Assembly (NCBI GenBank): GCA_029339195.1
Contig: JAPTJF010000554.1
Span: forward strand, 1 to 37,460
Direction: 5' to 3'
DNA: 37,460 nucleotides
From: Micractinium sp. NFX-FRZ
Lineage: Eukaryota; Chlorophyta; Trebouxiophyceae; Chlorellales; Chlorellaceae
Shown: piece by piece, positions 21,444-30,984 of the stretch
How the letters are laid out: every line of letters starts with the position of its first letter
Numbering within the stretch: the stretch's first letter is position 1
Notes under the pieces: model-generated
Databases searched by the model: none
What the model was told of the DNA's origin: nothing
Seen by the model: only the letters and a program-made list of their open reading frames with translations
Translations under genes and position numbers: made by a program

Positions 21444-22442
21444 GGCGGCGGCATGGGCGGCGCAGCGCCCGCACTCAGGGCAGCCCGTCCCAGCTGTACG
21501 CCCCGGCGCGCACTGCGGCTGCCTACTGGCTGCACGTGTCTGTTTGCTGCTGCTGCTGTCCACCTATCCGCCTGTGCTAGCCACACCCATCTGGCCGACC
21601 CTTGCCCGGCAGTGCTCCGTGCCTGCCCACCTCCCCCTGGTCTGCGCCGTCCACTTGCTCACCCCCTCTGTGCGTTTTTATTCTCTGCAAACCCTGCTCC
21701 CCGCGTCTTGATTCATCTTCCAATGCAGTCTGCGCCTTTGCCTCACACGCTGAACGAATGCAACATGCGAACTACATTCTCGCAGGCAGGCTGGGGCGGT
21801 GGTGCACCAAAAGCTGGGGTGTTGTGTGGGAGGCAGCATGGAGGGCAGGGACCCCATGCGTGCTCACCTGCTGCACCTTGCGTGTTGCGCTCGGCCAGAA
21901 CTGGTTGCCGCGGGCCAGGCTGGGAGTGCAAGTTGCATGGCCCGCCTACACCTACATCACAAGCCAGGGGCAGCCGTGTGTCGCTTGCAACTCCTGTTCT
22001 AGTGAAACTGTGGTCAGCAGTTGGAAGATTTGCAACTACAGTGGCAGCTGGTGGCTGCTCCCCTCCCGCCGTCCCCGTCCTGCCACTTTGGCAGGGGCTG
22101 CCTCTTCACTGACGTGCTTGCCAAGCCGATCAGCTGGCCGACGTCGTGACTTGCTTAGCGGCGCTGCTGCTGGCCAGAGCAGCTGCCACTGCAGTGCCAA
22201 CCTGGCCAGGCCCCATGCAACCGGGTCGGCCGTGTCATGTTCGTTTCTCCACCTTTCAATCTTAATGAGTCTCTATCATCACTGTGAACGTCGGGAAGCT
22301 GCCTCGGCTTAAGATTCGTTTGGAGGCACCTGCCTCTCGGTGGGCGTCGAAGCGAACTGGTTTCTTAGCTTTGTAACGACACGCCCCACTTCTGCAAGGA
22401 GCGAATCAGAAGCCTGAGTCGCAGCAGCAGCCGGCTCTAGCA
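21444..22442. other. Long gap, mostly 3' UTR of the Cys protein gene
   Basis: About 1 kb lies between two + strand genes. The only + strand TGTAA I see is at 22372-22376, 70 bases before the next start codon. Either the first gene has a 930-base 3' UTR or it uses another signal. Bases 22240-22400 are less GC-rich than the surroundings and may hold the promoter of the next gene. No exon chain seen. Confidence 0.45.
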
Positions 22443-25400
22443 ATGCTTCCGGCCGTGCCGCCGGCGCCAGCGGCAGCGCCGGCCCCAGCAGCAGCGCTGG
22501 CGCCACCAGCGCCACCACGACAGGGCAATGCAGCACCGCCTAATCAGGCAGCAGACCAGGTGCTGCCTGTGATGGATCCGGAAGACAACCCGCCACACGT
22601 GCTGGGCAATGGCGTGCTGCCCAACGAGGTGGCAGCTCAGCTGCTGGAGCAGGCGGCGGCAGCCACAGAGGTGGGGCAGCTGCTGGACGCAGTCTCGCCG
22701 GCAGCGCGCTACCTGGGCGCCAACGAGGACAACCAGCGGCTCAGCTATGCAGACATGTGCCAGAAGTTTCTGGTCGAGGAGTACCTTGGCAGCCAGCCGG
22801 CTGTGGTGTATGCTTTCCGTGACGAGCCTGCAGCCCCTGCGATGCAAGCACCCAGGGTGCCAAGCGAGGCCAGGAACGCATGGAGAGGCAGCTTCGGGGG
22901 GCGCAGCAGCCGTGGCGCCCTGCACGCTCACGGCTTTTTGAAGAACCACACCACCTTCAAGAGCAAGGACGGGCGGTACGAGGCAAGTGCGAGGGTGTGC
23001 TCGAGTACTGCGGGTTATTGCACCGGCGCAGCCTTGCCGTGTCGCGTGTCTTGGGAAGTGCGTTTCAAAAGCAGATCTGAAGGATGCAGTGGCTGCGGCG
23101 GTCCGACACTGGGCTCTTGTTGATCCTACGCCCATGCCGTTCAGGTGAAGGCGCACCTCTTCCAGCAGGCAGCCGCTGATGGCAGGCAAGTTGTAGGGGC
23201 CTGGCTGCGGGGGGGGAGAGGGGCAATGCACATCATCGCTAGCTTCCACCTGGCCACCAACTCCCTGCACAGGCTCGGCAAACAGATCCTGTTCATGTGC
23301 CAAAGTGTGTGCAGCAAGGAGCCCGTGCGCCTCGTCCACCTGCTGAATGTTGAGGACAGGGAGGCATCGCAGCAGCAGGGGCAGCAGGCAGAGCAGGCGC
23401 ACCACGTGCAGCAGGAGCAGCAGGGGCAGCTGGCGCAGTTCCAACCAGTGCTGCAAGGTCAGGCAGCGCACCTGCAGCCAGCCGTAGGGTGGCTACCCTC
23501 CCTCCAGCGACAGCCTGGGGTGGTGGCCCCTGCATACCAGGGGCAGCAGGCTGCGGCACCCTCCCCGCAGGATTCGATGCCTGGCATGCTGGCCGTGTCG
23601 CAGCCCGCCGCAGCAGGAGTGGCACCCACGCAGCTGGCAGCGCCGCCTGGCGGGCTGCCCATGCAGCAGGCGCCAGCGCCAGAGTCGCTCGCTGCTGTGC
23701 TCGGCGACCTTCTTAGGGAGCAAGTGGAGCAGCAGGCAGGTGTTATCGCTACCTTCAATATTATGCTCAGCCGCTGCGTCTGGCCCGGCCCACTGCCAAG
23801 GCCGTGCCAATGCTCTGCACTGCAGGCAATCCCTGCTGAGGAAGCCTTCGTGTCCCTCCTGATACCCATGCAGGCCACATCCCTGCATGGCCTTCTGGCA
23901 GGGGATGAGCTGGCACCCGTTGAGGAGTTCTCTTTGCAGCTGGCTGGCATGCCTTGGATGCCAGCCGCAGTGGGCTCGGTGCGACTGCCCCTTTGTGTGT
24001 TGTGGGCCTGCATGACGGCAGCTGCGTGCTATGGTCCTGGGGGGCGAAGCTGGAAGAGGGAGGGTGGGTGCAGTGATGAGCACAGCTGCCTGACACGAGC
24101 TATGCACTGCTCTGCTGCAGCCAGCCACCAGCGCGGTGCTGGCGGCCACACCGCCCGCCCCGGCTGCCGGACACGCTGCAATGGAGCAGGGGGCTGGAGA
24201 GCGGCTGCAGGTGAGCGGCGGAGGTGGCTGGCACGTCTGTACAGGCGGACCAGCGACTTGCTGGGAGGGGCTGCGAGTATGCCCACACTCCCAGCCTCAC
24301 TACCCGTCCGTGCAGGTTTCTGGAGGCGCCGCCGCCAGCGCTGCTGCTTGCCCCGCAGAGGTTTCAAGCGCTGCTGCAGCCGGCGGTGCGGCTGCAGCAG
24401 CTGGCACAGCTCCAGGCACTGAGCAAAAGCGCAGCAGGGATGGGTGGCCCCACGGTTCCGCAGCTGTCTCAGGCGGGCGTGCCCAGCGCTGGCGCCCTGA
24501 GCAGGAGGTAGCCGTGCCCATCCCTGCTGAGCTGCTGCCCGACGGCATTGGGTCGCTGGTGGGGCAGAAGTTCCGCCACCTGACGGCCATCGGGCGTGCC
24601 TCGGAGGCGCGACTGAGGCTTGAGAACAGCTCAGTGGTGGTGGTCAGCGGCAGCCAGGGGGCGGTCCAGCGGGCGTGGCAGTGCCTGGACCAGCACTTCA
24701 GCAACCTGCTGGAGCAGAGTGAGTGGGCGGGAGGGTGGGTGGGCGCGTGAGCGGGTGGGTGGAGGCGGCATGCCAGTGGACTGAACTCGAACTGAGCTGC
24801 AAACTGCCCTGGTACCGCAGACTGCCCACCTGCTCCCTGCATCTGCGCTGGCTTGCAAGCACTCAGTGCTGCCGCATCTGCTGCCACTGCCACTGGCCTC
24901 TTCCCGCCGCCAGAATCCAGGGCCGTGACTGTGCCGCGCCGCTCAGCAGTGGTGCTGTGCGGGCAGCTGGAGCAGGGTGGGCGCTTCCAGGAGCTGGCAG
25001 GTACGGCCGCTGCCTTTGGGGCCATTGCTCTCCTGCCTGGGAGCTGCAGGCAGGGCAGGCGCACAAACGCCTGGTAGGATGCCATTGGAGCTACCCTGCA
25101 ACGTATCCCTTCCCCACTGCTTCAGGAGGCGCCCCAGCTGCGGCTGGCTGCTGGCTGCCCCGCCCTTTGCGAGCGGGGCAAGCTCGCCAGCTGGCTTATG
25201 AGCTGGTGCCCGCAGAGCAGCCTGCGGCGGCCCAGGGGGTGGACAGCCTGCCTGGTCAGCTGGCAGGCGGGCTGATCCTCTCTGAGGGCAACACCTTCCT
25301 GGCAGCAGCCCAGGAGCTGAGCGTGCTGCAGGAACTGGAGCGGGTGGTGGGGGCTGCCCTGCGCAGCGACAACTTCACCGCGCAGCACGAGCTCAAGCTG

Positions 25401-27625
25401 CGCTTCAACATCGGTGTGCACAGGCTGCTGTGCCCGGCGTGCACAGCATGCACCACGTGCCAGCAACACGCCACCGCGTTTGGGCTCTGCATGCAATGCA
25501 GCTGCCTTTGCCTGTGCACGCCTGCAGCTAACTCTGCAGTCAGCGTTGATGTTTCACCCACCCGCAGGCAAGCATACCTTCTGCAACCCCTACCCCCACA
25601 GCTACACCACCCGCCCACTCTCAGCCATGGGGGTGCTGTCACCGGAACGCCTCACGGTGGGCATGCTGTCCGCATGCTGTGCACCTCGGTGCAGCTCTGC
25701 ACACACAGTGTCAGCGTGACTGTGGTGCCGCTGAGCATGCGCTTACGTCGTGACTCCTGCGCCCGTCCCCTCCACGCCCCAATCTCCCCTGCTGCAGGCC
25801 CTGTCGGTGCCCAAGGAAATGCGCACCCAGTTCAGCAACTCCTTCCCTGAGGGCCAGCTGGGGGTGCTGCGCACCCGCCTGGCCGCCCTGGGCTTCGAGC
25901 CCAACCCTGGGGCGGGCGGCACGCGCGCTGTGCTGCACCTGTGTGGCAGGCCTGAGGGCAGGTTTGGCATCCAGGGGGTGACTTTGAGCTTCGGCACCGA
26001 GGTGCTGCCCAGGTGAGCGGGGTGTGTGCAGCCAGGCAGCAGGGCCACGCCTGAGCGGCAGCGGCAGCGGCAGAATGGGGATGCAGCACATCGCATGCCA
26101 GGGGGACCTTAGCCACACATGCCAGTGTGCCAATCGGTCAATATGCACACCCTCCTGCCCTTCCTGTCTGCCCGTCCTGTCTTGGCGCAGCGGTGAGATC
26201 GCCGCACTCTGCCCCCGCAAGGTCAAGGCCTCCCGCCAGAAGCTGCTGTTTGTGGCCTTCCTGCACGGCGACCGCCACCCCGACTACCGCCTCAAGCTGC
26301 TGATGCAGATGAAGTACGGCCAGGTGTGGTGAGATTGGTGATGATGGGGTGGTGGTCTGTTTGGGGGATGGCTGGGGATATGGGGGACAGACGTGGAACG
26401 TTGGGAGGCGAGAGGAAGGTGAGCGGGCAGGCAGGTAGGTGGGCTGGGTGGGTTGGTGGGCAGGCAGGCAGGCAGGCAGGCGGGCCGGGTGGGTGGGTGG
26501 GCAGGCAAGCAGCGTGGCAGGCGGGCAGCAGGCGGGCAGGCAGCATGCGGGCAGGCGGGCAAGTGGATTGGTGGGTGGGCGGCCTTGTGGGCGGGCTCGG
26601 CAGGCCTGTCGGCCAACAGGCAAAGCACTCACAGCACGCTGGCGGCTCGGGGGAGCACGGATGCAGGCACACATGTGAACACCTGCCTTCGCCACAGCCC
26701 AACTTGAATTGAGGCAGCGCATGCACCCTGCGACTGCCTGCCCGGTGCAGGAGCCGACGGCAGGGGCCACGAGCTCCTCCTGTCTGGAGGGCGCCTGCCA
26801 CCTGGCATGGGAGGTGGCACGCCACTGCAGCATGGGGCCACCCGGTGCGGCCGGCACCCCTCCCTCACGGCGGCTCAGGCTGGATCCCAGGTGGGTGCAC
26901 TGCGCAGTGTTGCATTGGGGAGGTGCAGACGCGTGCGGGCAGGGCGTGCTGGCGTGGAGGCGCACATGCTGGCGGCAATCCCAGTCCACTCGAGCGCTTT
27001 GCTCAAAGTGCCTCCACACACTTGGTACCACCTGCGCTAGCAGAGTGCTGTGTCCCCTCAGCTCCCTTGGTCGTCTGCCCCCATGATCAATTCCCTTGGC
27101 AATCTGAACCCTGCCCCTCCCCCTCCTCCCTCCCAGGCACCAGGCAGACTTTGAGGTGGACACGGTGCGGGTGAAGCGCAAGGAGGTGTACCAGCGCACA
27201 GTGCCGGTGAGCCCGCCGGCACTGTGCACCTCTATGAAGAGCTGTGTCGTGCGCTGCACACTGTGGGCTGCCGTGCGCTGGTGTGCGCTGCTGTCTGACG
27301 CAAGTCAGCGCCGCATACGCACCAATTTCGAGGCCTTGTCGCCATCCAGTGCTGCTCCCTCCCTAGTGCACCGCTGCAGCTGGCTGGCGGCGGGGAGGCC
27401 ACGCAGCGCGTGAGCCTGGTGCAGGTGGAGCAGGACGGCGAGCAGCACTGGGAAGTGACGGGGGCTTGCCGCCAGCTGGATGCAGCCATGCGGGGAGGCG
27501 GCGGCGGTGGCAGCGGCGGCGGCGGCGACGGGGGGCCCGGGGGCGCCATGGCGGGCAGCGGCAGGCGGGAGGCCCACATGCGGGCGCTGGTGGATCTCTG
27601 CCGGGAGCTGCGCGCTGCGCTGTAG
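22443..27625 (+). CDS. Unrecognised ~999-residue protein with KH-like segment
   Basis: Eleven exons join in phase: 22443-22982, 23145-23978, 24121-24210, 24316-24718, 24914-25000, 25126-25413, 25568-25656, 25798-26012, 26191-26328, 27137-27206, 27380-27625. A stop lies just upstream of the ATG. An Ala/Pro-rich start is followed by a more ordered block at about 80-245 (RYLGANEDNQRLSYADM, GFLKNHTTFKSKDGRYE, SFHLATNSLHRLGKQILF, VRLVHLLNVEDREA), then a Gln-rich linker. Residues 552-622 resemble a KH fold (VPIPAELLPDGIGSLVGQKF and VVVVSGSQGAVQRAWQCL) with the GxxG loop degenerate (GQKF). Residues about 624-930 look like a large globular domain (LKLRFNIGKHTF, GRFGIQGVTLSFGTEV, KLLFVAFLHGDRHPDYRLKLLMQMKYG, DFEVDTVRVKRKEVYQRTVP). 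The end is a Gly-rich linker and short helix. Intron 1 needs a GC donor. Exon 2 may hide an in-frame 90-base intron (23736-23825), which would give 969 residues. RNA binding is only a guess. Confidence 0.7.
26400..26600 (+). repeat. GGCAGGCAGG/GGGTGGGT repeats in an 808-base intron
   Basis: Intron 9 of the unrecognised gene (26329-27136) is the longest in the window. It begins with purine-rich tandem repeats of GGCAGGCAGGCGG and GGTGGGTGGG, a G-rich strand able in principle to form G-quadruplexes in the transcript. It has no exon that fits the phases. Confidence 0.75.
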
Positions 27626-28595
27626 TGCATATGACGCTGTGGTCGTATGAAAACTTAGATGCATGAGTCGAGCATGACCTGCAGAGAGGTTCCAGTCCAC
27701 AGCCAGGGTGGCGGGCTCAAGTTGCGGGTGCAGGGACGCGAAATGCTTAGCATAGAAGGGAGCGGCGGTGCCGCCAGGCATGGCTTGTTTGTCCATGTTC
27801 AAAGGCCTTTCCCATTGTAAGACACTGAATGCTTAAGACTGCACAGTGCCGACTGAGCTGGAAGGGCGGCAGAGTCGGGCGCACAATCAGCCCTTGCTCA
27901 GTTTGCAAAGGAGCACGACACACATGCCCGCCCGCCCCGAGGCGTGGGAGGGTGCGGGCAGGTGTGCAGGTACACACCACCACAGGTCAGATGGCGTTCC
28001 ATGCTGCGCCGCGTGCTCCCTCACGTGCCTTTGACATATTCCCCAGTATCCCATTCCTGGGGTGGGCACGGAAGGCATCGTCTGGCCCAGCCTGTGGCTC
28101 TTCCGTAGCCCAGCCTGTGTGGCGTGCCTGCTGTGCTGTGGTCGAGTCGCCACATTACACCTCTTTGTGGTGCATGCTTCGGAGCTGAAGGAGCACACGC
28201 CACTTGCCTCTGGCCACCCATCCGACGTGCCGGTGCTAGGGAAGGGGTTTGACGCTCTGGGGTGAGGGGTGGCCGTGGGGTTGGGTGTGCAGAGCTTGGC
28301 GGAGAACTGGCTTTTCACACTGAGGCCTTTCTCAATGCCACTGCCGCTGCATCCCAGCTCTAGCTTGCGCCGTCACCGCCCAGCCGCAGCAGGTGGACCA
28401 GCAGCCCCGCCGGCGGCGCCGCACCTCCGCCCCAGCAGGCCCAGCATCTCGCCCTCTTCCCTGCGTTTTCCGGCGCTGTGGAGTCATAGAAGCACTGTTC
28501 GTTGCTTGGATCACGGCGCAACGCTCCCTGAAGCCCTCGCCAAAGCCCTGCTTGGTTGACCCCCCTTCGTGCGGCGCCCGCCGCAGGCAGCAGCC
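27626..28595. other. Gap: 3' UTR and upstream region of the V-ATPase accessory-like gene
   Basis: A + strand TGTAA at 27816-27820 marks the likely end of the upstream transcript about 190 bases after its stop. The remaining 760 bases should hold the promoter and leader of the gene at 28596. I see no coding exon in them. Confidence 0.55.
27816..27820 (+). terminator. TGTAA poly(A) signal, KH-like gene
   Basis: First TGTAA after the stop codon at 27623-27625, in the local context CCCATTGTAAGACAC. Confidence 0.6.
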
Positions 28596-30248
28596 ATGGC
28601 ACGGCTCGTGGCAGCCTGTCTGGCGCTGGCGTGCCTGCTGAGCGCGGGGTTCGTGAGGGCCGACAGCAAGGTCCCAATCCCGATCACCACCTGGGGCTCC
28701 GCCTCCTTCCTGTCCACTGCCACTGAGAGCAAGGTGGGGCCACTGCTGACACCTGTGGGCCTCGCGATGAGCACCGCGAGCGCCTGACAGGGCTGCCTAG
28801 TTTGCCCTGCCGCCCAGCCCTCTGCCGCCGCTCGCCCGCCCTTCCACCCACTGGTTTCGCAAGCCCTCTGCTTCTGCTCCCTGCAGGCTGTACCCGCAGC
28901 CCAGGCGCTGGGGGAGCTCTTCTCAGCTGTGGCTGGCCTGGAGGGCAGCTCCCCCGAGGTGCTTGCGGGCGTGATCAACACCGCGGCAGCCGGGCAGCCG
29001 GCTGTTGATGCTGTGGTGGTGCTGACCAGCAGCGCGCAGGCCAGCCCCGCGGCAGTGCAGCAAAAGGTGGCGGAGCTGGCGGGCGCAGCCGCCGGCTCGC
29101 TGGCGCTGCCCAATGCGGAGCATGAGGTGAGGGCGGGGCGGGGGCAGTGGTGTGCACGTCGGGAACACCCGGCGCAGCAGGATGAGCGCCGTCGGGAGGC
29201 GTGCGCGAGAGCCCTTGCCTGGTTTCGGTGCATGGCTGCATTTCTGCATAGCTGCTGCTGATGCAAGCCAAGCCGGTGTGCGTGTAATCTGAGAAGCGGT
29301 GATGCGATGCACCGACCCCCCTGCCCTCCTTTCCCCCTGTCCCTCCCGTGCCGCCTGGCAAGCTTTCTCAAGCAACCCATCTGCATCCGCCTCCCACCCC
29401 CATGCAGGGCGCCAGCCACCCCGTGTTTGCGGGCCTGCGCGCCTCCGCCTCCCGTCTGGCGGTGCGCGTGCTCGGCAACTGCGGCGGCACCCTGGTGCCC
29501 TCGGCCGCTCCCGCCACCGTTGAGGCTCTGCGGCAGCAGCTGGCAGAGGCAGCAAGCACAGGCTCCCCTGCTGTGCTCGTGCTGTGCCCCAATGCTGAGG
29601 ACGACGCTGACGGCACCGCTGAGGCTGAGCTGCTGGGCGCTGCCCAGCTGGCGCTGTCCGAGCTGGCGCCACGTCACCTGCTGGTGCACGTGGCCTACCC
29701 CGCCGGGGGGCCGCTGGCTGGCGAGCAGCGGCGGCGGCTGTCGGCGGCGGCGGAGGTGATGGCCAAGGGCAAGGGTGGCGGTGGCAAGAACCGCACCGAT
29801 AATTACACCACCTGCGACCCCGTCTGCCGCAAGCACGTGAGTTGAATGGGGTAGGGCGGTGTGAGGGTTGGAGTGTTTGGGAGCGGTGGGGACCGGGAGG
29901 GGCAATCAATGCGCGGGGGATCAAGCCGTGGCGGGACCCTGGCGGTGCTTCCTAGTGCTGATGCTAGCGCTTGCTGGTGCTGGTGCTTGCTGGTGACGCC
30001 CATGCCTGTTATGGGTGGCTGCAGCCTGCAGGTCAAGTGCGAAGGCCTCATCGTGCTGAGCCGCACACACCTGTTGACTTTGTTCTCTTGCCCCACCTTC
30101 CCTCCACCTGCAGGTCATGTGGTTTGAGGGCCTCATCGTGCTCATCGTCATCCTGTCCGCCCTGCTGGTGGGCTGCACATGCATGCACATGGTGGATGTG
30201 CCCTCGCGCTTCGCACAGCCCGAGCACACGCGCCAGCACGGCGACTGA
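28596..30248 (+). CDS. Type I membrane protein, Ac45/VOA1-like V-ATPase accessory
   Basis: Four exons (28596-28733, 28887-29126, 29408-29836, 30114-30248) join in phase to 313 residues. Residues 1-22 (RLVAACLALACLLSAGFVRA) are a signal peptide. A lumenal part of about 240 residues follows. It has two N-glycosylation sequons just before the membrane (Asn254 and Asn258, NRTDNYTT) and the pair CDPVC (Cys262, Cys266). A single membrane helix (about 273-295, FEGLIVLIVILSALLVGC) is followed by a short tail with VDVPSRFAQP. The CDxVC, helix and DxPxRFxxP order matches plant proteins of the Ac45/VOA1 (ATP6S1-like) family, whose members assist V-ATPase assembly and acidification. The lumenal domain is too diverged to judge by eye. 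Exon 4 has a diverged partial copy of its start inside the preceding intron at 30026-30057. Confidence 0.72.
30026..30057 (+). repeat. Diverged copy of the exon 4 start inside intron 3
   Basis: CTGCAGGTCA and GGCCTCATCGTGCT recur here and at the true junction at 30108-30142. The copy differs by a 3-base gap and a few substitutions, so it reads VKCEGLIVL against VMWFEGLIVL in the exon. It carries its own CTGCAG acceptor. Confidence 0.8.
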
Positions 30249-30984
30249 GCCCGCACCGGGGCGCGTGTGCGGGCGGGCCGGGCGGCAGGCCGGCTGCTTT
30301 GGAGTTGGGAGGTCCTGTTGGAGGGCGGCTGGGGCTGCGCCACCCTTGCAAGCCGGCGTTGTGCGCCCCCACACCTGCCAGTGTAACCGAAGTCCTTGTT
30401 TTGTGCTTGCGTTCCATTTCTTTTGCCGCCGCACTCACTGTATGCTCAGCAGTCCACCTTCCTGCACCGTAGTGCTGTCACGCACACAGCCGCCAGTGTA
30501 ACGTAGTGCCAACGTAGTGCGATGGAGCAGTCGCAGGCTGGCTGGCTGGCTGGCTGGCAGCAGCGCCCTGTGCCTTTGGTGGTCAAACGGGGTGTGTTGC
30601 ATTGGTGAGGGGGGTGGGCCTTGGCAGGTGTCGGGGGCCTGCGTGGCACAGCTCCCTTTGCTCCGGCTCCTCTGAAGCCTGCTAGGCAGAATCCGCTATG
30701 CCTGACAAGGCGGGCAATGGATAACATGCACTGTACATGAGGCTGCAATGCATACATTGCGCGCGGGCACGCACAGAGTGGCGTGCCCTCAACACATCCA
30801 ACTTTGTATTCGTTCAAAAGCCTGCCAACTGCCTGCTGACCGCGCTACTGGCCACGGCCAGGGGCATGCGTCTGATGGTTGCGGCCAGCCGCCGCTGCGC
30901 CGCGCGCCGGTCGTCGTCCTCAGCGGCTGGCACTGGGTCTGCCGCCACTGCTGCTACCGTCTGGTTTCACGTTCCAATCGGCGC
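30249..30984. other. Convergent gap between two genes
   Basis: The + strand side has TGTAA at 30382-30386 and again at 30497-30501. GGCT repeats lie at 30537-30558. I see no TGTAA on the - strand for the converging membrane protein gene. No gene seen. Confidence 0.5.
30382..30386 (+). terminator. TGTAA poly(A) signal, Ac45-like gene
   Basis: First TGTAA after the stop at 30246-30248 (CAGTGTAACCG). A second copy in a similar context (CAGTGTAACG) lies at 30497-30501 and could be an alternative end. Confidence 0.55.

Noticed and set aside
20045..21580. 511-codon + strand frame over UER1 and the Cys protein
   Set aside because: It is antisense to UER1 exons and out of frame with the Cys protein exons. 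The long open frame is due to high GC.
22437..23471. 344-codon - strand frame opposite the KH-like gene
   Set aside because: It is a shadow of the + strand exons; Leu, Arg and His-rich without motif.
24224..24511. Alternative frame reading RFLEAPPPALLLAPQRF and on in exon 4 of the KH-like gene
   Set aside because: It looks protein-like but ends in a stop before the KH-like segment, while the chosen frame is continuous into it and phase-consistent with the exons on both sides.
26284..26628. Pro, Cys, Leu-rich repeat protein on the - strand
   Set aside because: It is the translation of a simple tandem repeat inside an intron, not a gene.
28511..29905. 464-codon - strand frame opposite the Ac45-like gene
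   Set aside because: The + strand frame has a signal peptide, sequons and a family-like C-terminus. The antisense frame is Ala, Ser, Arg and Gly-rich noise.
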